Positions 26,377 through 34,978 of a stretch of 64,000 nt of DNA are shown here, piece after piece (the stretch's first letter is position 1; every line of letters begins with the position of its first letter). Below the pieces are notes generated by a model. The model was not told where the DNA came from, ran no database searches, and worked only from the letters and a program-made list of their open reading frames with translations. The stretch comes from Planctomycetaceae bacterium (GTDB taxonomy: Bacteria > Planctomycetota > Planctomycetia > Planctomycetales > Planctomycetaceae). A program made the position numbers and the translations under genes. The stretch is taken from contig JACKHO010000001.1 of assembly GCA_020638955.1 (NCBI GenBank), positions 620,001 through 684,000 on the forward strand, given 5' to 3'.

Positions 26377-27039
26377 TCAGCGATTCTCAACGCTGATCGC
26401 CGTCACCGAACCATTCTTGTCCAGTTGTTTCCCGAAGGAAAGCTGAACTTCGAAAGTCGCATTGTCCACGTCGGGAACTCTTACCACTGGCGGGGAACTG
26501 TATCCGGAGCCGCCGTCGGTGATTTCGAAGTTGGTGACCACGCCGTTTTCGACAATTGCCACTGCTTTTGCGGGACGCGTGGGCCACATTTCGCCTCGGC
26601 TGGGGTTGTAGCGATAGTAGTTGGAGACGGTGTCGAGTTGTTCGTTGGTAATGCCGTGAGGCGCGAGCACCTTCATGAGCGTTTCTTTGTTGCTCATGGC
26701 ACGTTCACGACTGGGCGGCGCTCCGCCCGGTGAGGGACGGACATCGCTGAATGCCTCGCGAAAAGTTTCCGGCGTCACGCCGAGTGCGGGACCAATGAGC
26801 GCCACGGGCCGGCCATGATCAATCGGATTTGTCTCGTGGCCACCTGAAAAGACAACAGCCACGCGCTGCTTGCCATCTGCCGTTAATTCAGGAGCGGCGG
26901 GAGATGAATTCTGCGCGGACTCGTCTGTGGTGTTGGGAGCAGGTGGCGGATTTCTGTTCGCATCGCCGCCACATCCGATGAACGTGAATGCAAATAGGAA
27001 GGCCAGAATCAGGTTTCGGCAATGCAGTGCTCTGCTCAC
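26377..27039 (-). CDS. Lipoprotein, hypothetical
   Basis: I choose a GTG start at 27039 because AAGGA sits eight bases upstream and it gives a proper lipoprotein signal (hydrophobic stretch LILAFLFAFTFIGC, lipobox Cys about residue 19). The frame is open further upstream, but that part is basic and unlikely. The mature protein (about 200 residues) has a Pro/Asn/Ser-rich linker, a helical part with HETNPIDHGRPVALIGPALG, and a beta-rich end with ITDGGSGYSSPPVVRV. That last phrase is a common repeat-like unit of secreted proteins. Role unknown. Confidence 0.75.
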   Translation of the reverse strand: MSRALHCRNLILAFLFAFTFIGCGGDANRNPPPAPNTTDESAQNSSPAAPELTADGKQRVAVVFSGGHETNPIDHGRPVALIGPALGVTPETFREAFSDVRPSPGGAPPSRERAMSNKETLMKVLAPHGITNEQLDTVSNYYRYNPSRGEMWPTRPAKAVAIVENGVVTNFEITDGGSGYSSPPVVRVPDVDNATFEVQLSFGKQLDKNGSVTAISVENR

Positions 27040-27149
27040 GATAGATTCCTTGCATGAGTGGCTGTGATGTGCTGGAAAAGTCGCATTTGATTGCGAGTAA
27101 CGCCGCGTAAAAACTCGCCCGAGTTTGAGTGTTTCACACGACCTGATTG

Positions 27150-27656
27150 TTATCTGGCGTCTGTCGGTATCAATCCTACGAGGCTTGCGTCCAAGTCCCA
27201 TAGTGAATCGTTCTTTCGAATGTCTCGTTCGATATCGTCAAGGAACCCGGTTTCGCCCAGGCCTAAGTCTGAGACCATCATCGAATCATTATCAAAGAAC
27301 CCGGCGCTTCGTAGTCGCGTGTGAGCTTCGTCGAATGAACTTGCCAACTGTGCCGCTCCGAGTTCGTTGAGGGCATCAATAAGAAACAAGAGTTCATTCT
27401 CCGTCAGCAGTTGATCGAACACGGAATCGAATCCGTTCATGTCGATCTCGCAACGAGTTGAAACCACGTAGTAGATGATCTGGTCATGCTTCGGAAGTCT
27501 CGTCGGCCGCCCGGACGAATCACGATTGCACCGCTCAATCACAGAGTCGAAATAGTCCGCGAGTTGTAGTGATGCGTTCAACGGTAACCCCAATGAATTG
27601 TTCATTTGCAGTAACTGTAGGTCCGGCGGTGTCGGACGCGATGCCGCGTTTGACAT
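27150..27656 (-). CDS. DUF4375-like (DMP19-type) small protein
   Basis: A 168-residue cytoplasmic protein. The core DQIIYYVVSTRCEIDMNGFDSVFDQLL, then ALNELGAAQLASSFDEA, matches the DUF4375 pattern, which has a (N/x)GGFDQxF-like motif followed by a helix. The function of that family is not established; members are often found in variable or immunity-like small gene sets. Start at ATG 27656; an internal ATG at 27605 is an alternative. It lies 60 bases after a second small gene on the same strand. Confidence 0.7.
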   Translation of the reverse strand: MSNAASRPTPPDLQLLQMNNSLGLPLNASLQLADYFDSVIERCNRDSSGRPTRLPKHDQIIYYVVSTRCEIDMNGFDSVFDQLLTENELLFLIDALNELGAAQLASSFDEAHTRLRSAGFFDNDSMMVSDLGLGETGFLDDIERDIRKNDSLWDLDASLVGLIPTDAR

Positions 27657-27716
27657 TCATTGTCCGGTACCACCGGACCTGCTTCGACTAATGGTACTCG
27701 ATCGACGCAAACGAAT

Positions 27717-28178
27717 TCAGCCAGCGTTGAAGAAACCCAACTCGACCGCCAACGCATCAGTCGCGCCGGTCATGCGAAATGCTTCGGAATCATGGACAAA
27801 ACACTCAAAGTCGTCCACTGCTTTTGGATGCGGTAGTGGGCACCATTTATTGCCCGATTCGATTGCTCGTAGAGATTCGGACGGGACGAATTTGAATGTC
27901 AACGAAAGTTGCCAGAAATCTTCGTCATCGGATTCACCATCCAGAATAAACTGCCGCGTCACGTCGACTTCAAAGTAGTCGGCATGGTCGCCGGGTGAGA
28001 TCCCCCATTGGTATAGCAACATATCGCCATCCGCATCGGCTAAGCAATTCTCGAAGCGCTGATTCCGATAGAAGGCGAGCATCGCGCCTATTCCTTGAGC
28101 AACGGTCAGACGCTCAATGGCGAAGCCGTCGTTGGACAGCAGGCGCTCAAACGATTCTAGTGCAGCTTGTACGTTCAT
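27717..28178 (-). CDS. Small acidic hypothetical protein
   Basis: The ATG at 28178 (MNVQAALESFERLL) gives 153 residues; the frame runs 25 codons further upstream without protein character. The protein is acidic, with GDMLLYQWGISPGDHADYFEVDVTRQFI and a FWQLSLTFKFVP strand pair. The layout (a helix, then a beta-rich part with aromatic residues) is seen in small immunity-type proteins, but I do not recognise a family. Placed before the DUF4375-like gene on the same strand. Confidence 0.65.
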   Translation of the reverse strand: MNVQAALESFERLLSNDGFAIERLTVAQGIGAMLAFYRNQRFENCLADADGDMLLYQWGISPGDHADYFEVDVTRQFILDGESDDEDFWQLSLTFKFVPSESLRAIESGNKWCPLPHPKAVDDFECFVHDSEAFRMTGATDALAVELGFFNAG

Positions 28179-28302
28179 ATTTTGGTGCGAATTAGCTGTT
28201 CCACTGCGGCGGCTTTCCCCCTTCTTGCTATCACTATGCCATACTTGAGTCAATCAGACTGACGGCAAGTGATGTGCAGTTGGTGAATCCAATCCGCGCA
28301 AC

Positions 28303-28339
28303 AAAAAACGCAGCACAGGCAAACTTGCCGGTGCTGCGT
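28303..28339 (-). terminator. Rho-independent terminator of the nqr operon
   Basis: A perfect 9-bp outer stem (ACGCAGCAC with GTGCTGCGT) with an inner GGCAA/TTGCC stem. On the minus strand it is followed by six T residues. It lies 22 bases after the nqrF stop. Confidence 0.88.
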
Positions 28340-28360
28340 ATGTGTCTTTGATGAATACGG

Positions 28361-29581
28361 TTAGCCGCCGAAGTCGTCGAAGGCGATGTTTTCGGGTTCG
28401 ACGCCGAGGCTGTCGAGCATTTTGAGAACGGCCTGGAGCATCATGGGGGGGCCGCAAATGTAGTATTCGACATCTTCTGGGGCCGGGTGCTTGGCGAGGT
28501 ATTCGTCGTGCAGCACTTGGTGGATGAATCCGGTGTAGCCGGTCCAGTTGTCTTCGGGGAGAGGATCGGACAGGGCGATGTTCAGTTTGAAGTTCGGGTG
28601 CTTCTTTTCCAGTTCTTCGAACTCGTCCATGTAGAACAGTTCGCGAGAAGAACGGCCACCGTACCAGTAGCTGATTTTTCGGTTGCTGTCGCGGCCTTTA
28701 AGCAGTTCGAAAATGTGCGATCGCAGCGGAGCCATACCGGCACCACCGCCAATGTAAACCATTTCGGCGTCGGTTTCTTTGATGAAGAATTCACCGTAAG
28801 GACCGGAAATGGTGACCTTGTCGCCCTTCTTCAAATTGAAGATGTACGACGACACTTTTCCTGGCGGCGTGCCTTCTGGAGCGCGTGGCGGCGGCGTGGC
28901 AATACGCACGTTCAGCATGATAATGCCATGCTCCCCAGGCCAGTTGGCCATGGAGTAGGCCCGGATGGTTTCGTCCTTAACCGTCGACTTGTAACGCCAG
29001 ACGTTGAACTTGTCCCAGTCTTCGTGGAAGCGTTCGTGAATGTCGAAGTCTTTGTACTCAACCGTGTGTGGCGGCACTTCGATTTGGATGTAACCACCCG
29101 CCTTGAAGTCGACTTCTTCCCCTTCGGGAAGTTTCAGCGTGAGGGCCTTAATGAAGGTGGCCACGTTGTCGTTGGAAATGACTTCGCATTCCCACTTCTT
29201 CGTTTCGAAGACTTCGTGCGGGACTTCGATTTCCATGTCCTGCTTCACAGCGACCTGGCAGGAAAGCCGCACACCCTCGCGGGCCATGGCCTTATTGATG
29301 TGGCCCTTCTCGGTCGGCAGCAGGTCGCCACCACCGGAGAGGACTTTCACTTTGCACTGAGCACAGGTACCACCACCGCCGCAAGCTGACGAGACGAAGA
29401 GCTTGTTATCAGCCAACGCGCCGAGCAGCTTACCGCCAGCAGGAACCTTAATGGTCTTCTGGTGATTAATCGAAATGGTGACGTCGCCGCTGGCCACGAG
29501 CAGCTTCTTGGCGAACAGAATGCAGCCAACCAATACCAGCACAATGCCGGTGAAGAACAGGACGCCAAGTACAATAGTCAT
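28361..29581 (-). CDS. nqrF: Na+-translocating NADH:quinone reductase subunit F
   Basis: The 406-residue entry subunit of Na+-NQR: it oxidises NADH and passes electrons via FAD and a 2Fe-2S centre to the membrane subunits. An N-terminal membrane helix (about 2-27) is followed by a ferredoxin domain with cluster cysteines C67, C73, C76 and C108. The FAD site RAYSMANWPGE and the NADH domain with VYIGGGAGMAPLRSHIFELL and YICGPPMM follow. The C-terminal aromatic-rich IAFDDFGG matches NqrF. Last gene of the operon. Confidence 0.97.
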   Translation of the reverse strand: MTIVLGVLFFTGIVLVLVGCILFAKKLLVASGDVTISINHQKTIKVPAGGKLLGALADNKLFVSSACGGGGTCAQCKVKVLSGGGDLLPTEKGHINKAMAREGVRLSCQVAVKQDMEIEVPHEVFETKKWECEVISNDNVATFIKALTLKLPEGEEVDFKAGGYIQIEVPPHTVEYKDFDIHERFHEDWDKFNVWRYKSTVKDETIRAYSMANWPGEHGIIMLNVRIATPPPRAPEGTPPGKVSSYIFNLKKGDKVTISGPYGEFFIKETDAEMVYIGGGAGMAPLRSHIFELLKGRDSNRKISYWYGGRSSRELFYMDEFEELEKKHPNFKLNIALSDPLPEDNWTGYTGFIHQVLHDEYLAKHPAPEDVEYYICGPPMMLQAVLKMLDSLGVEPENIAFDDFGG

Positions 29582-29631
29582 GATTTGTCAGCCGTGCTGG
29601 ATGCTCGCTGGAAATATCGACGTGAAGGAAC

Positions 29632-30249
29632 TCACAGTTTGATGCCGGCGAAGGCCAGGAATGCCATGGCCATGAGACCGACCGTAATGAACGTAATTCC
29701 CAGGCCACGCAGGCCAGCCGGAATGTCGTTGTATTTCAGTTTCTCCCGGACTCCGGCGAGCGCGGTAATGGCAACTGCCCACCCCAGGCCGGAGGAGAAT
29801 CCGTAATTGAGGCTGTGGGCGAAAGTCATTTGCTTTTCGACCATCAGGAGTGAACCACCGAGAATGGCGCAGTTCACGGTAATGAGCGGCAGGAAGATTC
29901 CGAGCGTGTTGTAGAGTGCCGGCACGTAGCGATCCAGGAACAACTCCAGGATTTGCACCATGGCCGCAATGGTTCCGATGTAACTAATGAGCCCCAGGAA
30001 CTCGAGGTTTGTGTCAGCAAACGACGGACTAATCCACACCAGCGCACCCTTCTTCAGGAAGTAGGTGAAGATGAGGTTGTTGACAGGGACCGTAATGCCC
30101 TGCACCACAATGACCGCAACGCCCAGCATCATGGCGGTTTTCACATTCTTGGAGAGTGCCAGAAAGGTGCACATTCCAAGGAAGAATGAGAGCGCCAGGT
30201 TTTCAGAGAAAACCGAACTGAACAGAATGCTGAGATGTTCTTGTACCAT
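29632..30249 (-). CDS. nqrE: Na+-translocating NADH:quinone reductase subunit E
   Basis: A 205-residue integral membrane subunit that helps hold the iron centre within the membrane and forms part of the ion path. FSENLALSFFLGMCTFLALSKNVKTA is the family N-terminus, with a conserved Cys in the first helix. The second cluster-cysteine region reads VNCAILGGSLLM. About six helices are visible. 56 bases downstream of nqrD. Confidence 0.96.
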   Translation of the reverse strand: MVQEHLSILFSSVFSENLALSFFLGMCTFLALSKNVKTAMMLGVAVIVVQGITVPVNNLIFTYFLKKGALVWISPSFADTNLEFLGLISYIGTIAAMVQILELFLDRYVPALYNTLGIFLPLITVNCAILGGSLLMVEKQMTFAHSLNYGFSSGLGWAVAITALAGVREKLKYNDIPAGLRGLGITFITVGLMAMAFLAFAGIKL

Positions 30250-30305
30250 GGCAGGTTGCCAATTGAATTACAGACAGTTGATAGCCGACCGCAATTGCAG
30301 TCGTG

Positions 30306-30947
30306 TTAGTCCTTCTCGACCTGGTTGGGGTACACGGTTCGCAAACCCCAGATGAACAGGCCAATGAGGAAAAAGGCACTGGGTGGTGTCAGCATGAGGC
30401 CGTTCCGCACGTAGAACCCACCGTCTGAGGTGAGTGGCAGAACAGTCAGCGTGCCGAACACGGGAAGCGAGAGTGACCCCGATCCGAAGATTTCACGCAC
30501 CAAACCAAGCGTCAGCAGGATGACCGAATAACCCAGTCCGTTTCCGATACCGTCCAGGAAGCTGAGCCCCGGGCTGTTCTTCAGGGCGAAGCCTTCGGCA
30601 CGTCCCATGACAATACAGTTAGTGATAATGAGACCGACAAACACCGACAGTTGGTCGGCAATGGCGGGGACGAACGCTTTGAGGAACTGGTCGACGAGAA
30701 TCACGAGGGTGGAGATGATGGTCATTTCCACAATGATACGAATGCTCGTCGGAATGTAGTTCCGGATGATCGAAACGAACATACTCGAAAAGGCGGTCAC
30801 AACCGTCACCGACACGGCCATAACGAAGGCTTTGTCAAAGCGCGTGGTCACGGCCAGAGCACTACAAATCCCCAGGATTTGCAACGCAATGGGGTTGTTC
30901 TTGAAAACCGGATCGAACAGGACGTCCTTGGCTTTTTGCGAAGACAT
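30306..30947 (-). CDS. nqrD: Na+-translocating NADH:quinone reductase subunit D
   Basis: A 213-residue membrane subunit, the pseudo-symmetric partner of NqrE. The N-terminus FDPVFKNNPIALQILGICSALAVTT and the later ITNCIVMGRAEGFA carry the two conserved cysteine positions that bind iron between NqrD and NqrE. Six membrane helices are visible. 21 bases after nqrC. Confidence 0.96.
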   Translation of the reverse strand: MSSQKAKDVLFDPVFKNNPIALQILGICSALAVTTRFDKAFVMAVSVTVVTAFSSMFVSIIRNYIPTSIRIIVEMTIISTLVILVDQFLKAFVPAIADQLSVFVGLIITNCIVMGRAEGFALKNSPGLSFLDGIGNGLGYSVILLTLGLVREIFGSGSLSLPVFGTLTVLPLTSDGGFYVRNGLMLTPPSAFFLIGLFIWGLRTVYPNQVEKD

Positions 30948-30968
30948 GGTTCTCGTGTGGTTGCAGGA

Positions 30969-31919
30969 TTAGGACGCGGAATTGCCGTCGCCAGCCGAGT
31001 CACCCTCTGCCGCTGGTGAACTTTCACCTTCAGGAGTTTCTGACTCCTTTGCAGCAGCGGGATTGTCAGCGGAGGCCACGTCCAGTTTTCCACTGGCAAA
31101 CTCGTCGAGGAATGGGCCGAATGCGTCAGGCCCCAACCAGTAGTGGATGGTGTTCTCAACGCCGTTCGATGTAATAGTTGCACCGGAGAGGCCGTCAATT
31201 TGGCTCGCTGTTGAAGCATTTCCAGGCTTCACGACGTCGAGCGACACTTTGCCGTCTTCGCCGCGCAGCTGGAGAGAGCTGTCTCCTCCCCGCCACTTCT
31301 GTTTCCACTTGGGATTATCGACTTCACCACCAAGACCGGGGGTTTCGCCGTGCTTGTAGAAAGTGATACCACGCGATTCACGAGTTGTTGCGTCGACGGC
31401 AAGGAATCCGTAAAGCGTGGACCAGAGTCCCTTCCCTTTAATGGGCAGGATGATGGACGTCACTTTGCCGGCATCATCTTTCACGAAGTAGACTCGCGAC
31501 ACTTTCTCGCGTCGCTTGATTCCGGCGACATCGGCGTCGGCCGCAATTTCGATGCTCCCCGCTGGAGTCGACGCGGCGTCTTCCTGATTGTAGCTGTCGA
31601 GGGACAGTTCGGTGTTGAACGAACCGTCTGGCTTGCCTTCGGCAGGCAGGTTCCAGAGCCGGGTGTCGATGTTCTCGAATAGCGTTGGAATGTCGGCGTC
31701 CGTGTGCTTGGTGTCATCCCAAATACCGGCGGCAATAAGCACGTTGCGCATCATTTTGTTCTTGGCATTCCGATCCTGCAAATCGCGCAGGCCGACCGCT
31801 GCCAGTGAAACGGCGACGGCGCAGACCAAGCACAGGACCACCGCGACGATGAACGTGCCGGACGTGGAGTTCGGATCGAACCCCTTGCTTTCTTCGATGT
31901 CAGTTTCGTTAGGCTGCAC
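30969..31919 (-). CDS. nqrC: Na+-translocating NADH:quinone reductase subunit C
   Basis: I choose a GTG start at 31919, overlapping the nqrB stop by 11 bases, with AAGG upstream; an ATG at 31979 would sit deep in nqrB. The resulting 316-residue protein has one N-terminal membrane helix (TFIVAVVLCLVCAVAVSLAA) and an outside FMN-binding domain. The flavinylation motif SGATIT is complete; its second Thr-type residue carries covalent FMN in known NqrC proteins. The C-terminus adds an unusual acidic Ala/Glu/Ser-rich tail of about 40 residues (PAAEGDSAGDGNSAS). Confidence 0.93.
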   Translation of the reverse strand: MQPNETDIEESKGFDPNSTSGTFIVAVVLCLVCAVAVSLAAVGLRDLQDRNAKNKMMRNVLIAAGIWDDTKHTDADIPTLFENIDTRLWNLPAEGKPDGSFNTELSLDSYNQEDAASTPAGSIEIAADADVAGIKRREKVSRVYFVKDDAGKVTSIILPIKGKGLWSTLYGFLAVDATTRESRGITFYKHGETPGLGGEVDNPKWKQKWRGGDSSLQLRGEDGKVSLDVVKPGNASTASQIDGLSGATITSNGVENTIHYWLGPDAFGPFLDEFASGKLDVASADNPAAAKESETPEGESSPAAEGDSAGDGNSAS

Positions 31920-33171
31920 TGCGTTTGAGCCTTCTGTTGATATTCGCCTGCACGACCCAGTAGTCGATCGTGGGAGCAAAAACGTTACCCAGCAAAATGG
32001 CCAGCATAATTCCCTCCGGGTAACCCGGATTGATGACGCGGACCAGTGTCGTCAATACACCAATGAGCAATCCGTAAACCCACTGCCCTTTCTGCGTCAT
32101 GGCAGCAGAGACGGGGTCGGTTGCCATGAAGACCAGGCCAAACGCCAGTCCGCCGAGCACAATGTGCCATTCGGGTGGCATGGCGAACATGGGGGTGGTG
32201 GCGGAATTGATCATGTTGAAGCCTTTTGCGGAGAGCAACGCTCCCAGCAGAACGCTCAACATAATTCGCCACGAACCAATCCCCGTGGCAATGAGGATGA
32301 TGGCACCCAAGAGGCAGGCCAGTGTTGAGGTTTCCCCCATTGAGCCGGGCATGAATCCGAGGAAGGCGTCATTCCAACTGAGGTGGTTGGTGACCGCTTC
32401 CATGCCAAGCGTGTTGGCAGGGTTGGCAACTTCTCCAAGCGGAGTCGCAGCAGAAAACCCGTCTATGTGAGATGGAAGTGAAGGCAGACCCACCCAAACT
32501 TTGTCACCACTCATTTGACCGGGGTAGGCAAAGTAGAGGAATGCACGGGCAGTCAACGCGGGGTTGAGGAAGTTCTTACCGGTACCACCGAAGACTTCCT
32601 TACCAATAACCACGCCGAAGCTAATTCCCAAGGCCACCTGCCATAGCGGAATGCTGGGCGGCAGAGTCAGTGGGAAGAGCATTCCGGTGACGAGGAATCC
32701 TTCGTTGATGTCGTGCTTGCGAATGGACGCAAACAACACTTCCCAGAATCCCCCGGCGATTTGAGTGACGAGGAAAACGGGCAGGAAGAACAACGCGCCG
32801 TGTACGAAACAGGCAATGGGGTTGTTCGGGCTGAATCCCAGTCCGAGTGCTCGCACGCAATCGGCCCTCCAGCCAGCGACGTCTTCCGCCGAGATGGACT
32901 CACTGCTGACGAGTGACTCAATGGCGAGGTTCGCCTGCAGGCCGGTGTTATACATGGCCATGAGGATGCAGGGCGTCAGTGCGACGACCACCATAATCAT
33001 GACGCGTTTAAGGTCCATCCCGTCGCGCACGTGCGTCGGACCTTTGGTCTTGTCGGACGGCGTGAACAGGAACGTGTCGATCGCTTCGTACAAAGGATAG
33101 AAACGCTCAAGCTTGCCGCCTTCGACAAACTGAGGATGGATACTGTCAAAGAATTTCCGAAGGAACTTCAT
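31909..33171 (-). CDS. nqrB: Na+-translocating NADH:quinone reductase subunit B
   Basis: A 420-residue membrane subunit with covalent FMN, riboflavin and the main Na+ path. ATG 33171 (MKFLRKFFDSIHPQFVEGGK) follows a GGTGGG box; ten extra upstream codons are unlikely. The flavin site reads GFSAATPLGEV, the SxAT form of the usual SGAT. About ten helices are visible, along with the conserved TGMLFPLTLPPSIPLWQVALG and the EVFGGTGKNFLNPALTARAFL stretch. First residue context and length agree with the family. Confidence 0.96.
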   Translation of the reverse strand: MKFLRKFFDSIHPQFVEGGKLERFYPLYEAIDTFLFTPSDKTKGPTHVRDGMDLKRVMIMVVVALTPCILMAMYNTGLQANLAIESLVSSESISAEDVAGWRADCVRALGLGFSPNNPIACFVHGALFFLPVFLVTQIAGGFWEVLFASIRKHDINEGFLVTGMLFPLTLPPSIPLWQVALGISFGVVIGKEVFGGTGKNFLNPALTARAFLYFAYPGQMSGDKVWVGLPSLPSHIDGFSAATPLGEVANPANTLGMEAVTNHLSWNDAFLGFMPGSMGETSTLACLLGAIILIATGIGSWRIMLSVLLGALLSAKGFNMINSATTPMFAMPPEWHIVLGGLAFGLVFMATDPVSAAMTQKGQWVYGLLIGVLTTLVRVINPGYPEGIMLAILLGNVFAPTIDYWVVQANINRRLKRSAA

Positions 33172-33232
33172 GGATTTCCCACCGGGAAAACAAAAACGCA
33201 AAGGAGACTAGAACAGACGCACAGGGAGTCCG

Positions 33233-34594
33233 TTAGCCTTCACGCTCGATGTAAGTCAACATACGGCGAAGCACAGGGCCAAACTCGTGCTTTCCGGGAT
33301 CAACAAAAGTACACAGGGCCAAGTCTTCTTCGTCGAGTTCCAGGGCACCGAGCAACTGGGCCTGTTCTCCGTCGTTTGTCAAAAGTGACCGCAGCAGAAA
33401 CGTTGGTTCAATATCCAGCGGCATGACGCGTTCGAAGGCACCAATGGGGACCAGAGCACGTGGACTGCCGTTTGTGAGTGAATTGAAGGCGAATCGAAGT
33501 CCGTCGGCGAGAGCAGACGCGAAAATTGGCTTTACCGAGAACTTGTCGAATCCAGGCTTCTGCCAGCCCATGAATTCTCGTTCTCCACCCTCGGCAATAA
33601 CCGAAACTTGGGAGTGATAACGTCCCAGATACGCTTCAGGCCCTGCGCCGGCGCGGCCACCAAGAACCGATCCGGAAATGACTCGATTGGGACCAGCGGC
33701 GAGTTCGCCTTCAGTCAGTTCGCTGAGACTTGCGCCCAGCAACGTGCGGACGAGGCGTGGCTTCGTAACTTGTGGTCCACCCAGCGAAATGACGCGTTCG
33801 CAGGAGAGTTGTCCGGTGAGGAACAGTTTCCCCATGGCAATGACATCCTGGTAATTTACATACCAGACCACTTTGTTCGCGCTGACGGGGTCAAGGAAGT
33901 GAATGTGTGTTCCGGGCAAACCAGCGGGATGCGGACCATCGAAAACGACCTGTTGCACGCCTTCGAGGGGATTGTCTTGAGGATCGGCTCCGGGGACTTT
34001 GGTGCCGGGGGCGACGCAGCAATAGACCTTGCCGGTGGTCAGTTTTCGTAGTACCTGCAATCCGGCACGGATTTCAGTACCAGCATTTGCGAGGATGACA
34101 TTGGGGTTCGGAGCGAGCGGTTGCGTGTCGATGGCCTGAACGAAAATCGATGACGGACTTTCGCTGGGGGCGGCAACTCTGCTGTACGGGCGACGTCGGA
34201 TGGCTGTCCAGAGGCCGCTGTCGAGCAGGAGATTTTTCACTGCTTCCTGAGAGAGGGTCGAAAGGTCGGAGTTGGGGAATCCGTGAAAGGCTACCTGTGC
34301 ATCCCCTTCGACTTCGATGACCACCGACTGAAACTTCCGCTTCTCCGCACGGTTAACTTCAACAACCTTGCCGGCAGCGGGAGCGGTGTATTTGACCCCT
34401 TCGGTCTTTTTGTCGCTGAACAGCAGTTGGCCCCGCTTCACGACGTCGTCGACCTTCACCTCCATGGTGGGCTTCATGCCGACGTAGTCACTTCCGATAA
34501 CGGCGACGCGGCGCGGTGTTTTTACACTCTCGACGCTCTGTTGCGGAACGCCGGTGATGGGGAGGTCCAAACCTTTGCGGATACGGATAACCAT
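33233..34594 (-). CDS. nqrA: Na+-translocating NADH:quinone reductase subunit A
   Basis: The 453-residue cytoplasmic-side subunit that binds quinone. The N-terminus IRIRKGLDLPITG and the barrel-hybrid part (VKYTAPAAGKVVEVNRAEKR) match NqrA. Later blocks include VFDGPHPAGLPGTHIHFLDPV and YLGRYHSQVSVI. It is the first gene of nqrABCDEF, so the operon promoter should lie just upstream. Confidence 0.96.
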   Translation of the reverse strand: MVIRIRKGLDLPITGVPQQSVESVKTPRRVAVIGSDYVGMKPTMEVKVDDVVKRGQLLFSDKKTEGVKYTAPAAGKVVEVNRAEKRKFQSVVIEVEGDAQVAFHGFPNSDLSTLSQEAVKNLLLDSGLWTAIRRRPYSRVAAPSESPSSIFVQAIDTQPLAPNPNVILANAGTEIRAGLQVLRKLTTGKVYCCVAPGTKVPGADPQDNPLEGVQQVVFDGPHPAGLPGTHIHFLDPVSANKVVWYVNYQDVIAMGKLFLTGQLSCERVISLGGPQVTKPRLVRTLLGASLSELTEGELAAGPNRVISGSVLGGRAGAGPEAYLGRYHSQVSVIAEGGEREFMGWQKPGFDKFSVKPIFASALADGLRFAFNSLTNGSPRALVPIGAFERVMPLDIEPTFLLRSLLTNDGEQAQLLGALELDEEDLALCTFVDPGKHEFGPVLRRMLTYIEREG

Positions 34595-34978
34595 GGGGGG
34601 TTGTGCTCGCGAAATGTTCCGTCAATTGGAGTTCAAGGTCTGTCGCCTGGAGGCAATCCTGCGGGCAGAAACAGCGGGCTAATTCAAACCTTGCCCAGCA
34701 CACCTGAGTCAGATGCGGAGATCGTAGCATGTGATTCGGATTTCTGAAGAGTATGCGGTCAGGTTGCCTGCGAGATTCTCCAGTACGGCAGAAGTAGGCT
34801 ACTGTTACTCTCGGAGTCGGGAACCGCATTTGTCACTCTTGAGACCCGTAGAGCACATATCGACGCATGCCGATTGAAATGGCTTGCTAAACGTGCAATT
34901 TACTGCTCGGGAAAGCCGCGCATCTGCAGTGTCCCACTCACGCTTCAACATGCGTTGATGTCAACGGCGGAGAGCAGT
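34595..34978. other. Gene-free stretch upstream of nqrA
   Basis: 384 bases between the nqrA start and the stop of the barrel/beta-helix gene, both on the minus strand. No ORF with protein character, no strong hairpin with a T tract and no clear promoter boxes could be read. The nqr promoter is expected here. Confidence 0.4.

Noticed and set aside
28487..29389. Plus-strand ORF of 300 codons opposite nqrF
   Set aside because: nqrF is certain on the minus strand; the plus translation is Phe/Val/His-rich noise.
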